A stretch of 15,775 nucleotides of DNA from Defluviitaleaceae bacterium (GTDB taxonomy: Bacteria; Bacillota; Clostridia; Lachnospirales; WRAX01): NCBI GenBank assembly GCA_009787945.1, contig WQSI01000018.1:5843-21617 (forward strand), written 5' to 3'. Shown here in pieces: positions 1-7,573 of this stretch. The notes beneath the pieces were generated by a model that saw nothing but the letters and a program-made list of their open reading frames with translations, ran no database searches and was not told where the DNA came from. Each line of letters opens with the position of its first letter. Position 1 is the first letter of the stretch. Both the position numbers and the translations under genes were made by a program.

Positions 1-431
1 GGCGGCAGAGGGGCAAGCCGCCCAGCCATTATAAACACAATGCCAATGGCAATTAAAACGATGGAAATGGCAAGCATACCAAGCCGCCCTGCATATGTAG
101 GGAATTGCAAATCACCCATAACCCATTGGGCAAAGTCAAGAAAAAAACCAAATATGGCTGCAAATAGTATTTGGGTTAGGTTAAACCATTTGTAATCTTT
201 ACGCAAGATAAGAATTTGCATGATAATGAAAATTACGAAAATGGCGGTGGTGGCGTTGCCAACGGACAACGCAGAAACTAAATAGCTAACCACATAAGGA
301 ACAGAGCTTACAGGGGACACGCCAAGGTCAGAGTTTATGGAAAACGCCACCCCAAAAGCCAGTATCATAAGTCCTGCCACATAAGCGATAATACGCTGGG
401 GCAGCTTTTTTGTGTCAATAATTTGAATCAT
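1..431 (-). CDS. YczE/YyaS/YitT-like multi-pass membrane protein (partial, 3' end outside window)
   Basis: The minus strand reads open from an ATG at 431 to the window edge, giving 143 codons with no stop. The protein is very hydrophobic, with about four membrane segments visible (roughly residues 13-30, 45-72, 82-100 and 118-138). The stretch SDLGVSPVSSVPY near residues 34-46 and FGFFLDFAQW near 94-103 resemble the YczE/YitT-type (DUF6198-like) family of integral membrane proteins, whose substrate is unknown. The ribosome binding site AAAGAGGAG (440-432) abuts the ATG, which is tighter than usual, but no better in-frame start is near. It is transcribed divergently from ileS from a promoter whose -35 box overlaps that of ileS. 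The family call rests on remembered sequence resemblance. The reading frame itself is certain. Confidence 0.75.
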   Translation of the reverse strand, partial: MIQIIDTKKLPQRIIAYVAGLMILAFGVAFSINSDLGVSPVSSVPYVVSYLVSALSVGNATTAIFVIFIIMQILILRKDYKWFNLTQILFAAIFGFFLDFAQWVMGDLQFPTYAGRLGMLAISIVLIAIGIVFIMAGRLAPLP

Positions 432-456
432 CTCCTCTTTAATGCCGAATATTTAT

Positions 457-485
457 ATTCTACCACAACCGAAATACACTTGCAA
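457..485 (-). promoter_or_regulatory. sigma-A-like promoter for the YczE-like gene, sharing its -35 box with ileS
   Basis: On the minus strand a -35 TTGCAA (485-480) is followed by a 17-nt spacer and a -10 TAGAAT (462-457). The bases TGG directly before the -10 match an extended -10. TTGCAA is its own reverse complement, and the same six base pairs serve as -35 of the opposite promoter. Assigned by consensus match only. Confidence 0.65.
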
Positions 486-508
486 GCCCAACATGTTTTT
501 GGTATAAT
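480..508 (+). promoter_or_regulatory. sigma-A-like promoter for ileS
   Basis: The -35 TTGCAA (480-485), a 17-nt spacer and a perfect -10 TATAAT (503-508) preceded by TGG form an extended -10 promoter. Transcription would start near 515, leaving a leader of only about 25 nt before the ileS ATG. There is therefore no room for the T-box riboswitch that controls ileS in many Firmicutes. Confidence 0.75.
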
Positions 509-539
509 TAAAAAATCGAGAAATAATGGAGGAAATATT

Positions 540-3500
540 ATGCATAAAAAAGTTAATCCAGACTTGAATTTTGCAGGTCGCGAGCTTGAAATTTTAAAAT
601 TTTGGCAGGATGAAAAAATATTTGAGAAAAGTATCGAAAACAGAGAAGGCTCTGAAGCTTTCACTTTTTTTGAAGGGCCACCCACAGCAAATGGTTTGCC
701 CCACATTGGGCATGTGATAACCCGCGCTGTAAAGGACATTATCCCTCGCTACCAAACAATGAAGGGCAAGAAGGTTTTGCGCAAGGCAGGATGGGATACT
801 CATGGTCTGCCAGTGGAGCTTGAAATCGAAAAAGCTTTAAAAATAAGCGGCAAAAAACAGATTGAAGAGTATGGGGTAGAGCCTTTTATACAGCAATGTA
901 AAGAATCTGTTTGGAAATATAAAGATATTTGGGAAAAAATGTCTGCCCGCGTGGGCTTTTGGCTTGACATGGACAAGCCCTATGTGACCTATGACAATGA
1001 ATATATCGAAAGTGTTTGGTGGGCGCTGAAAACCATTTGGGATAAAGGGCTTTTGTACAAAGGCCATAAGGTTTTGCCCTATTGCTCCCGTTGTGGCACT
1101 TCCCTTTCCAGCCACGAGGTAGCGCAGGGGTATAAGGACATCAAGGAAAAGTCCGTAATTGCTCAATTTAAAGTGATAGACCGCGAGGATGAATACATTT
1201 TGGCGTGGACAACCACCCCTTGGACATTGCCCTCCAATGTTGCTTTGTGTGTTAATGCTGATGAGGATTATGTGCGGGCTTCCCAAGGTGGCAAGGTGTA
1301 CATTTTGGCGAAATCTTTAGCGGAAAATGTCCTTGGTGAAGATTTTGAAATTATTGAAACCATGAAGGGCAGTGCCTTGGAGCGTCTGGCATATCAGCCT
1401 TTGTTTGATTTTGTTAAATTTGACGTGCCTGCTCATTATATCGTTTGTGACCCTTATGTGTTGCTAACAGAAGGCACGGGAGTGGTTCATCAAGCTCCTG
1501 CCTTTGGTGATGACGATAATAGGGTGGCGCGGAAATATGGACTGCCTTTTGTTCAGCTTGTTAACGAACAAGGGGAAATGACGGAAGAAACCCCCTGGGC
1601 GGGGATTTTCGCCAAAAAAGCCGACCCTAAAATCCTCAAATACATGGCAGACCGCGATTTGATTTACAAAACCCTGGACACCCAGCACAATTACCCCCAT
1701 TGCTGGCGTTGTGACACCCCTTTGCTCTACTACGCCCGCTCTGCTTGGTTTATCGAGATGAGCAAGGTTCGTGATAAGTTAATGGAGAACAATGAAACAG
1801 TAAACTGGATGCCTAACAATGTGAAGCACGGACGTTTCGGCAACTTCCTAGAAAATGTTATAGATTGGAGCTTATCCCGCGAAAGGTACTGGGGAACGCC
1901 CCTGCCTGTGTGGGTTTGCGATTGCGGTCATCAAACCGCTGTTGGCTCTGTGAAGGAGCTGACGGAGCTTAGTGGGCAAGACATCAGCAAAATGGAGCTT
2001 CACAAGCCCCAAATGGATAAAGTCACCATACCTTGTGAGAAGTGCGGGCAGACCATGCACCGCGCCCCAGAGGTGATAGATGCCTGGTTTGACAGCGGCT
2101 CTATGCCCTTTGCCCAACATCATTACCCCTTTGCAGGGGAGGGCGTTTTTAATGAAAATTTCCCTGCGGACTTTATCAGCGAAGCTGTTGACCAAACCCG
2201 CGGCTGGTTCTACACCCTTATGGCAATTTCCACCCTGCTTTTTGACAAAGCGCCTTACAAAAATGTGATTGTCCTTGGGCATGGTCTTGATGATAAGGGC
2301 GTTAAAATGAGCAAGTCTAAGGGGAATGTTGTCAGCTGGGATATTGTGGAGGAGGTGGGGGCGGACACGGTGCGTTGGTACTTCTTTAGCGCGTCTGCTC
2401 CATGGCTTCCTAACCGATTTGACCGCAATGCCCTTGACGAGGTAAAGCGCAAATTCCTAGGAACTTTGTGGAATACCTATGCTTTTTACATCCTCTACGC
2501 AGGGATTGACAATTTTGATGCAACCAAACATAAACTAGATTACGAAACCCTGCCAGAGCTTGATAAATGGCTAATTTCCCGCCTTAACACGCTGATAAAG
2601 CGGGTTGATGAAGGGCTTGCGGATTATAAACTAACAGAAACCTCCAGAGAAATTGCCAGATTTGTTGACGATTTGTCAAATTGGTATGTTCGCCGCTCCC
2701 GTGAGCGTTTCTGGGCATCTGGCATGGAGCAGGATAAGATAAACGCCTACATGACCCTATACACCGCGTTGACAACCCTGTCAAAGCTGTGCGCTCCATA
2801 TATCCCCTTTATGGCAGAGCAAATTTACCAAAATTTGGTTGTCTTTGGGGATGATTGTGATGCCCCTCAGTCTGTCCATTTATGTGACTTCCCAACATAT
2901 GACGAAGCCCTCATTTTGCCAGACTTGGAAGAAAACATGGGTGCGGTGCTAAGTATTGTCAGCGCAGGGCGTGCGGCGCGGAACACTGCAAACATCAAAA
3001 ACCGCCAACCTCTTGCGAAAATGTATGTTCAGCCAAAAGGCGGAATGGAGCTGACCCCTGCCTACCTAACCATTATTGGCGAGGAGCTTAATGTAAAAGC
3101 CGTAGAAATCCTTGAAGATGCGGGGCATATGGTTGGGCGCAAAATAAAACCTAACCTAAAAATTCTTGGGCCAAAACACGGCAAAATTCTCCCGAAAATT
3201 GGACAAGCCCTAGCGGAAGGGGATGGCAACAAGCTTTTTGCTGACCTTGCAGGGGAGGGGATTAGCCTAAACATAGAGGGAGAAGAAATCCACCTAACTA
3301 TGGCGGATGTGCTGGTTGAAGAAATCCAAACAGAAAACCATGCAAGCAATATGGCAGACGGCTTTTTGGTGGTTTTAAACACAGAGCTGACACCAGAGCT
3401 AATTGAAGAAGGCTTTGTTCGTGAGGTCATCTCCAAAATCCAGACCATGCGCAAAGAAGCTGATTTTGAAGTGCAAGACAAAATAACCATTGCCTATACA

Positions 3501-3662
3501 GGAAGCGACAAAATAACCGACATTATCACCAAAAACGCAAGGTTTATAAATGCGGAGGTGCTGTCTGCTTCCATCACCTACGGCACAGGGGATGACGCGG
3601 GATTCCATAAAGCTTGGGACATTAACGGTGAGCCTGCTGAATTTTGGGTTAAGAAAATATAG
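540..3662 (+). CDS. ileS: isoleucyl-tRNA synthetase (IleRS)
   Basis: This is a cytoplasmic class I aminoacyl-tRNA synthetase of 1040 residues that charges tRNA-Ile with isoleucine. The HIGH signature is at residues 55-58 (GLPHIGH) and KMSKS at 589-593. The CP1 editing domain lies between them, with TTPWTLPSN and GTGVVHQAPAFGDDD. CxxC pairs near CSRCG, CWRC, CDCG and CEKCG suggest bound zinc. The anticodon-binding region follows, with a long C-terminal extension. Length and motif context look more like the eukaryote-like type 2 IleRS, a class associated with natural mupirocin tolerance, than type 1; that assignment is tentative. I chose the ATG at 540 because GGAGG (528-532) sits 7 nt upstream. 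A longer in-frame extension to 423 would overlap the promoter. It is the first gene of a probable three-gene plus-strand unit. Confidence 0.97.
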   Translation: MHKKVNPDLNFAGRELEILKFWQDEKIFEKSIENREGSEAFTFFEGPPTANGLPHIGHVITRAVKDIIPRYQTMKGKKVLRKAGWDTHGLPVELEIEKALKISGKKQIEEYGVEPFIQQCKESVWKYKDIWEKMSARVGFWLDMDKPYVTYDNEYIESVWWALKTIWDKGLLYKGHKVLPYCSRCGTSLSSHEVAQGYKDIKEKSVIAQFKVIDREDEYILAWTTTPWTLPSNVALCVNADEDYVRASQGGKVYILAKSLAENVLGEDFEIIETMKGSALERLAYQPLFDFVKFDVPAHYIVCDPYVLLTEGTGVVHQAPAFGDDDNRVARKYGLPFVQLVNEQGEMTEETPWAGIFAKKADPKILKYMADRDLIYKTLDTQHNYPHCWRCDTPLLYYARSAWFIEMSKVRDKLMENNETVNWMPNNVKHGRFGNFLENVIDWSLSRERYWGTPLPVWVCDCGHQTAVGSVKELTELSGQDISKMELHKPQMDKVTIPCEKCGQTMHRAPEVIDAWFDSGSMPFAQHHYPFAGEGVFNENFPADFISEAVDQTRGWFYTLMAISTLLFDKAPYKNVIVLGHGLDDKGVKMSKSKGNVVSWDIVEEVGADTVRWYFFSASAPWLPNRFDRNALDEVKRKFLGTLWNTYAFYILYAGIDNFDATKHKLDYETLPELDKWLISRLNTLIKRVDEGLADYKLTETSREIARFVDDLSNWYVRRSRERFWASGMEQDKINAYMTLYTALTTLSKLCAPYIPFMAEQIYQNLVVFGDDCDAPQSVHLCDFPTYDEALILPDLEENMGAVLSIVSAGRAARNTANIKNRQPLAKMYVQPKGGMELTPAYLTIIGEELNVKAVEILEDAGHMVGRKIKPNLKILGPKHGKILPKIGQALAEGDGNKLFADLAGEGISLNIEGEEIHLTMADVLVEEIQTENHASNMADGFLVVLNTELTPELIEEGFVREVISKIQTMRKEADFEVQDKITIAYTGSDKITDIITKNARFINAEVLSASITYGTGDDAGFHKAWDINGEPAEFWVKKI

Positions 3663-3676
3663 CTGGGGTGGGGAAA

Positions 3677-4018
3677 ATGAACATTCAAATCTTCGGTAAG
3701 GCTAAGTGTTTTGACACCAAAAAAGCCCAAAGATATTTCAAAGAGCGAGGGATAAAATTCCAATTTGTGGAAGTTGGCAAGTTTGGGCTGTCCAAAGGGG
3801 AATATAACAGCGTAAAATCCGCCGTTGGGGGCATGGAAGCCCTAATTGACGAAGGGTCGAAAGAGTATGAAGCCCAGTTCATAGCCCACCTTGCCCGCAA
3901 AGAGGACATAGAGCAGCGGCTTATTGACAATCCAGGCATGTTTAAGACCCCAATTGTCCGCAATGGCAAGCTTGCCACAATCGGCTACCAGCCTGACATT
4001 TGGGCAACATGGGGGTGA
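3677..4018 (+). CDS. ArsC/Spx-fold (arsenate reductase family) small protein
   Basis: The 113-residue protein has the thioredoxin-like fold of the ArsC/Spx/YffB family. A single cysteine at residue 11 sits in GKAKCFDTKKAQRYF, the position of the family's nucleophile. TPIVR near residue 94 is the conserved loop with cis-proline and arginine. There is no second cysteine, so it is neither a CxxC Spx-type regulator nor a thioredoxin-coupled arsenate reductase of the ArsC-Bacillus type. A glutathione- or bacillithiol-like partner, or a non-arsenate role, is possible. The ATG at 3677 is preferred because the G-rich sequence GGGGTGGGG (3665-3673) lies just upstream; an in-frame GTG at 3668 would fall inside it. 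It begins 15 nt after ileS stops, so it is probably cotranscribed. No ars genes are nearby, so arsenic detoxification is not supported by context. Confidence 0.8.
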   Translation: MNIQIFGKAKCFDTKKAQRYFKERGIKFQFVEVGKFGLSKGEYNSVKSAVGGMEALIDEGSKEYEAQFIAHLARKEDIEQRLIDNPGMFKTPIVRNGKLATIGYQPDIWATWG

Positions 4019-4031
4019 GCATAAGGTGCAG

Positions 4032-4400
4032 ATGAAATTCAACTGGAAATATTTGGCGGCAACCCTTACGCTTCTGGTTGCCATTGTGGCAATCGCCCTG
4101 TGGATGCCTGGCGGGTTCATACGTTACCACTTTGGCGATGTTCTAATTGTCATACTAATTTACACCACCATACGTATTTTTGTGCGCAATAGCTGGCGAT
4201 GGTTACCCTTGGCAATCCTCGCTTTTGCTGTTGCGGTGGAAATTGGGCAATATTTCGGCTTGATATACTTATTAGGGCTTGGCGATAACAGGTTTTTCCG
4301 TGTGGCTATCGGCACAACCTTTGACCCGTGGGATATTGTTATGTATGCCGTTGGTTGCGGTCTAATCGCCGCTTATGATATTTGGAGGGTAAAACGATAA
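4032..4400 (+). CDS. DUF2809 family membrane protein
   Basis: A 122-residue hydrophobic protein with about four membrane segments (near residues 7-25, 34-51, 57-81 and 100-116) and a basic C-terminus. The arrangement RYHFGDVL, then EIGQYF, then GTTFDPWDIVMYAVG, is characteristic of the DUF2809 family, whose function is unknown. The start is uncertain. ATG at 4032 follows AAGGTG with a short 3-nt spacing. GTG at 4026 lies 6 nt after GGGGGTGAG (4011-4019), which also spans the stop codon of the preceding gene. Either way it starts within 15 nt of the ArsC-like gene and is probably translated from the ileS transcript. It ends 18 nt before truA, which converges on it. Confidence 0.75.
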   Translation: MKFNWKYLAATLTLLVAIVAIALWMPGGFIRYHFGDVLIVILIYTTIRIFVRNSWRWLPLAILAFAVAVEIGQYFGLIYLLGLGDNRFFRVAIGTTFDPWDIVMYAVGCGLIAAYDIWRVKR

Positions 4401-4418
4401 GAAGCTTTTATTAGAAAA

Positions 4419-5159
4419 TCAATAAAAAACCTCCACCAGGGTTAAACCTTGTGGTGGCATGGTTTTCCCTGCCTGGGTTCTATCTTTTGCCTTCATTATT
4501 TCGGGAATTTGGTTTGGGTGAATTTTCCCCCCACCAACCTCTACCAGTGTGCCTGCAATAATTCGCACCATATTGTACAAAAACCCGTTGCCATTAATGC
4601 AGATTTCCATAAGACCATCATTTTCTGAAATACTCAACGAATAAATTGTGCGCACTGTAGAATTAACGGATGAACCAGTAGAGCAGAAGGCGGCAAAATC
4701 ATGCTCCCCCACAAAATATTCACAGGCAGACTGCATCATTTTGAGGTTCAGCGGTGTTTTGACCTGGGCGGAATATCGCCACATCAAGGGGTTGCGGTGT
4801 AGGTGGTTGTGGATTTTGTAAACATATGTTTTTGATTTAGCATCACGGATGGGATGAAAGCTGTCAGAAACGATAATCGCATCATTGACTGCAATATCCC
4901 TTGGCAAAGCCGAATTTATCACCTGGGGCAACTTTTCTAAAGGCACGCGGGTTTCGCCCTCCGTCATTAAATGAACCCGCTGACCAAGGGCGTGAACCCC
5001 TGCATCTGTGCGGCTTGCCCCAAGAACAGAGAAGTTTTCGCCCCCTAACACTTGGGTCAAAGCTTCAGAAAGCGCGCCGCAGACGGTAACGCCATTTTTC
5101 TGAATCTGCCACCCATTGTAATTTGTGCCGTCGTAGGCAATTGTTAGCAAAATACCCAT
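4419..5159 (-). CDS. truA: tRNA pseudouridine(38-40) synthase TruA
   Basis: TruA isomerises uridines 38, 39 and 40 in the anticodon stem-loop of many tRNAs to pseudouridine. The 246-residue protein is of normal family length. The N-terminus has TIAYDGTNYNGWQIQ, and the catalytic aspartate is D52 in GASRTDAGVHA. The C-terminal half carries KTYVYKI, the HDFAAFCSTGSS loop and NGFLYNMVRIIAGTLVEVGGG, all typical of TruA. AGGAGT (5173-5168) lies 8 nt upstream of the ATG. The gene follows the AhpF-like gene on the same strand, but a strong hairpin separates them, so it may have its own promoter. A candidate extended -10, TGG-TAATAT, is at 5228-5223. Confidence 0.96.
   Translation of the reverse strand: MGILLTIAYDGTNYNGWQIQKNGVTVCGALSEALTQVLGGENFSVLGASRTDAGVHALGQRVHLMTEGETRVPLEKLPQVINSALPRDIAVNDAIIVSDSFHPIRDAKSKTYVYKIHNHLHRNPLMWRYSAQVKTPLNLKMMQSACEYFVGEHDFAAFCSTGSSVNSTVRTIYSLSISENDGLMEICINGNGFLYNMVRIIAGTLVEVGGGKIHPNQIPEIMKAKDRTQAGKTMPPQGLTLVEVFY
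4424..4457 (-). terminator. intrinsic terminator of truA, embedded in the end of its coding region
   Basis: On the minus strand CCACCA (4457-4452) pairs with TGGTGG (4438-4433). GG/CC inside closes a short AT-rich loop, with one bulge. The right arm is followed by AGG and then six T residues (4429-4424). The T tract encodes the last Phe-Tyr codons and the stop at 4419-4421 lies just beyond. On the plus strand the same hairpin is followed only by four T, so it would be a weaker terminator for the converging ileS unit. Confidence 0.6.
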
Positions 5160-5176
5160 AAAATCACACTCCTGCC

Positions 5177-5209
5177 AAAAACCACCTTGTCATAACGAAC
5201 AAGGTGGTT
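5177..5209 (-). terminator. hairpin between the AhpF-like gene and truA (terminator or attenuator)
   Basis: A perfect 11-bp inverted repeat, ACAAGGTGGTT (plus strand 5199-5209) against AACCACCTTGT (5180-5190), encloses an 8-nt loop. On the minus strand the arm runs into a short T tract and then the truA ribosome binding site. It looks like an intrinsic terminator for the flavoprotein transcript. Because it lies immediately upstream of truA it would sit in the leader of any truA transcript starting near 5216. Confidence 0.6.
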
Positions 5210-5237
5210 AAGGTTTTCGTTAATATTACCAAACAAC

Positions 5238-6881
5238 CTAAGAACCCAATATCTCCACTATTTCGCCGATGCTTTTCTTGCCAAAGATGACTTTTTCGCC
5301 GTCAACAATCAAGGCAGGCAAGGACATTATAGAATGTTGCTTTTGTATGTCTGGATACAGGCGTAGGTTTAGCATTTGGGTTGTTATATCTGGATTTATC
5401 GCCGCTATGCGCTGGCAATGCTGAACAACTTCTGGGCACATTTCGCAGGAAAGGGAAATTGCCACTTGCAATTTCTGCGGTTTCAAGGCTTTAATTTGAG
5501 CCTTGCCCCCTTCACTGATTTTTTGCCCAGGACCTGCCACATTATAAATCCCTAGGATAAACGAGGGGAATTCGTGGCCACCAGGCACGCCATGGTAATA
5601 AATTCCAGAGCTATTACCATTTTCATCCAAAAGTACAATGGCAGGTAATATTCCATCTGGAATTTGCCCCTCAAGGGCAGTGTTTTCGCCAGATTTATAG
5701 AATTTCACGTCAACTTTGTCAGTTGCCTTTGCAAATTGCTCTAAGAACTCACGCTTTTTAGCTGATTCTTCGCAACCATCTTTTAAAATGGCAGCAACAG
5801 TGACTCTCGTTTCGCAACCACCCAGCATCTGCTTGATTTCCTCGACCATGTCCGCGTCAAACAGGTTTTCTGTGCCGCCATCAGCGTCTTGAGCCACATG
5901 ATGCTCGGAAGCGCGCTCTTTCGGCTTGATGTCGTCACCAAGGCGTTCCTTTAACTCGCTGATATATTTTTCGGCGTGAGTGGCAGCAATTGCCCCGTCA
6001 GACATTGCCGTCACCAATTGGCGAAGGCGTTTAGGGCGAACATCTCCCGCGGCATAAACCCCCGTTTTATCGGTTTGCATTTCTTCATCAGTGGGGATGC
6101 GCCCTTGAGGGTCAATTGCGATTTGCCCGCTGAAAACTTGGCTGACAGACTGCTGACCGCCAAAAACAAACACGCCAAAGGTATGGTCATCATCAGACAC
6201 GTGATAATCCCATTCTTCCCCCGTTTCCTTGTTTTTGAAACGAGCTTCTTTTAACACATCATCCCCCTTAACATGGATAATGTCGGTGTTAAAATGGGTT
6301 TTTATTTTAGGATTTTGCTTAATCTTATCGGCAAGCTCCGCAGGGCAAGTGTAGTTTTCTTCGCCGACAATTGCAGTGACGGTTTTTCCGTAGCGGGTAA
6401 GATAAATCGCCTCTTCCGCCGCCGCAAGCCCGCTGCCTACAACAAAAATATCCTTTCCAGCAAAGAAACCGCCGTCACATGTGCCACAATATGCAACACC
6501 GCGCCCAGAAAAGTCTGCTTCGCCAGCAAATCCCGCCTTGTTACGGCGCATACCTGTGGCAACAATTACAGAAAGCCCGTAATATTCACCAAAATTGCCG
6601 CGAAGATATTTAACGTCGTCGCTAAAGTCAACAGACATAATGTCATCAGTAATCATTTCCGCACCAAAAGACTTTGCCTGTTCCACCATAACCTTTGTAA
6701 GGTCTGGGCCGTTGCCGTCTGGCACACCAGGATAATTGCCGATTTCCTTGGCAAGCATAATATTTCCGCCAAGCCGCGAGAACTCAATGACCAACACATT
6801 AAGCTTTGCGCGTCCCGCATAAATAGCGGCGCACAGCCCCGCAGGGCCGCCGCCGATTATTAACATATCATAAACTTTCAT
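5238..6881 (-). CDS. AhpF-like flavoprotein disulfide reductase with reversed domain order
   Basis: The 547-residue protein is a probable electron donor to the adjacent peroxiredoxin. Residues 1-310 form a thioredoxin-reductase core: FAD motif GGGPAG (10-15), redox pair C132-GT-C135 followed by DGG, nucleotide motif GSGLAA (149-154) and FAD-binding AAGD (277-280). Residues about 340-547 match the tandem thioredoxin-fold module normally found at the N-terminus of AhpF, including GGHEFPSFILGIY and SLSCEMCPEVVQ with C479 and C482. In AhpF this module precedes the reductase; here it follows it. The segment after the nucleotide-binding fold (VGEENYTC) lacks the HRRxxxR motif by which thioredoxin reductases bind NADPH, so NADH may be the donor (inference). 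GGAGG (6892-6888) sits 6 nt upstream of the ATG. The gene starts 26 nt after ahpC, so the two are cotranscribed. Confidence 0.9.
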   Translation of the reverse strand: MKVYDMLIIGGGPAGLCAAIYAGRAKLNVLVIEFSRLGGNIMLAKEIGNYPGVPDGNGPDLTKVMVEQAKSFGAEMITDDIMSVDFSDDVKYLRGNFGEYYGLSVIVATGMRRNKAGFAGEADFSGRGVAYCGTCDGGFFAGKDIFVVGSGLAAAEEAIYLTRYGKTVTAIVGEENYTCPAELADKIKQNPKIKTHFNTDIIHVKGDDVLKEARFKNKETGEEWDYHVSDDDHTFGVFVFGGQQSVSQVFSGQIAIDPQGRIPTDEEMQTDKTGVYAAGDVRPKRLRQLVTAMSDGAIAATHAEKYISELKERLGDDIKPKERASEHHVAQDADGGTENLFDADMVEEIKQMLGGCETRVTVAAILKDGCEESAKKREFLEQFAKATDKVDVKFYKSGENTALEGQIPDGILPAIVLLDENGNSSGIYYHGVPGGHEFPSFILGIYNVAGPGQKISEGGKAQIKALKPQKLQVAISLSCEMCPEVVQHCQRIAAINPDITTQMLNLRLYPDIQKQHSIMSLPALIVDGEKVIFGKKSIGEIVEILGS

Positions 6882-6907
6882 AACAAACCTCCGTTTTTAA
6901 GAGATTT

Positions 6908-7483
6908 TTAGAAGTCGGCTTCTTCCAAAGCACCTAACAATTTTGCTGGTTTCAAAACTTCGTCGCCAGGCTTCCATTTTGCAGGGCAAACAGAATCTGG
7001 GTTTTCACGCAAGAATTGAGCAGCTTGAACTTTGCGAAGGGTTTCACTGGCAACGCGACCCATGCCGTCAGCCGCGATTTCGTAAGCGATAATCTCGCCT
7101 TCTGGGCTAACGATAAAAGTTCCGCGGCGTGCCAAGCCAACACCAGGTATAAGCACACCAAAATCTTCAGAAATGATGTGGGCAGGGTCGCCAAGCATTG
7201 GATATTTTACTTTTTTAATAGCAGGGCTACTTTCCCACCAAGCTTTGTGAGTAAAGTGGGTGTCTGTGGACACGGAGAAAATTTCACAACCAATTTTCTT
7301 GAAATCTTCATGCAAATCAGCCAAATCTTCCAATTCTGTTGGGCAAACAAATGTAAAGTCCGCTGGATAGAAGAAGAAAACCGCCCACTTGCCTTCAAAA
7401 TCTTTTTGTGACACTTTGGTCATTTTGCCGTTTACAAAAGCGTCAACCTCAAAAGGATTTACCTTTTTTCCCATTACTGTCAT
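6908..7483 (-). CDS. ahpC: AhpC-type typical 2-Cys peroxiredoxin
   Basis: This peroxiredoxin reduces hydrogen peroxide and organic hydroperoxides in the cytoplasm. The 191-residue protein has the peroxidatic C47 in FYPADFTFVCPTEL and the resolving C166 in SVCPAKWKPGD. STDTHFTHKAWW is the family's conserved central motif. The overall pattern is very close to enterobacterial AhpC. The tail ends EEADF and lacks the C-terminal YF motif of peroxide-sensitive eukaryotic Prx1 enzymes. The start ATG is followed by a second in-frame ATG three codons on. AAGGAGGA (7498-7491) favours the first. It is the promoter-proximal gene of the ahpC - AhpF-like pair, with a strong promoter and an AT-rich dyad at the -10, which suggests peroxide-responsive control. 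Confidence 0.95.
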   Translation of the reverse strand: MTVMGKKVNPFEVDAFVNGKMTKVSQKDFEGKWAVFFFYPADFTFVCPTELEDLADLHEDFKKIGCEIFSVSTDTHFTHKAWWESSPAIKKVKYPMLGDPAHIISEDFGVLIPGVGLARRGTFIVSPEGEIIAYEIAADGMGRVASETLRKVQAAQFLRENPDSVCPAKWKPGDEVLKPAKLLGALEEADF

Positions 7484-7521
7484 AATATTTTCCTCCTTGG
7501 ATAAATAATAGTGATATATTT

Positions 7522-7537
7522 TAATTACATATTATTA
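7522..7537. promoter_or_regulatory. AT-rich dyad, candidate PerR-like operator of ahpC
   Basis: TAATTACATATTATTA matches its own reverse complement at 12 of 16 positions and lies across the end of the -10 and the expected start of the ahpC promoter, where a repressor would act. It resembles, but does not match closely, the Fur-family Per box TTATAAT-N-ATTATAA. AT-rich sequence makes chance dyads common. Confidence 0.3.
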
Positions 7538-7566
7538 CTATAGCATAGGTCGGAATTATTTGTCAA
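7537..7566 (-). promoter_or_regulatory. promoter of the ahpC - AhpF-like operon
   Basis: On the minus strand a consensus -35 TTGACA (7566-7561), an 18-nt spacer and -10 TATAGT (7542-7537) preceded by TGC form a strong extended -10 promoter. Transcription would start near 7530, giving a leader of about 45 nt. Confidence 0.7.
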
Positions 7567-7573
7567 GAGAAAC

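Noticed and set aside
423..539. 39-residue N-terminal extension of ileS in the same frame
   Set aside because: It covers both divergent promoters and has no family-like sequence. GGAGG at 528-532 fits the ATG at 540, after which the protein begins like other IleRS.
837..1286. Long open frame on the minus strand inside ileS
   Set aside because: It is a shadow of the ileS codon pattern, with no ribosome binding site or recognisable domain. The same holds for the other antisense frames within ileS, mutS, the AhpF-like gene and the sensor protease.
3924..4031. Upstream ATG extension of the DUF2809 gene
   Set aside because: It would overlap the ArsC-like gene by 95 nt without a ribosome binding site and adds a non-hydrophobic stretch not expected before the first membrane segment.
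6273..6863. 196-codon plus-strand frame opposite the AhpF-like gene
   Set aside because: It lies wholly inside a well-supported gene on the other strand, and the predicted product has no recognisable motif and unlikely composition.
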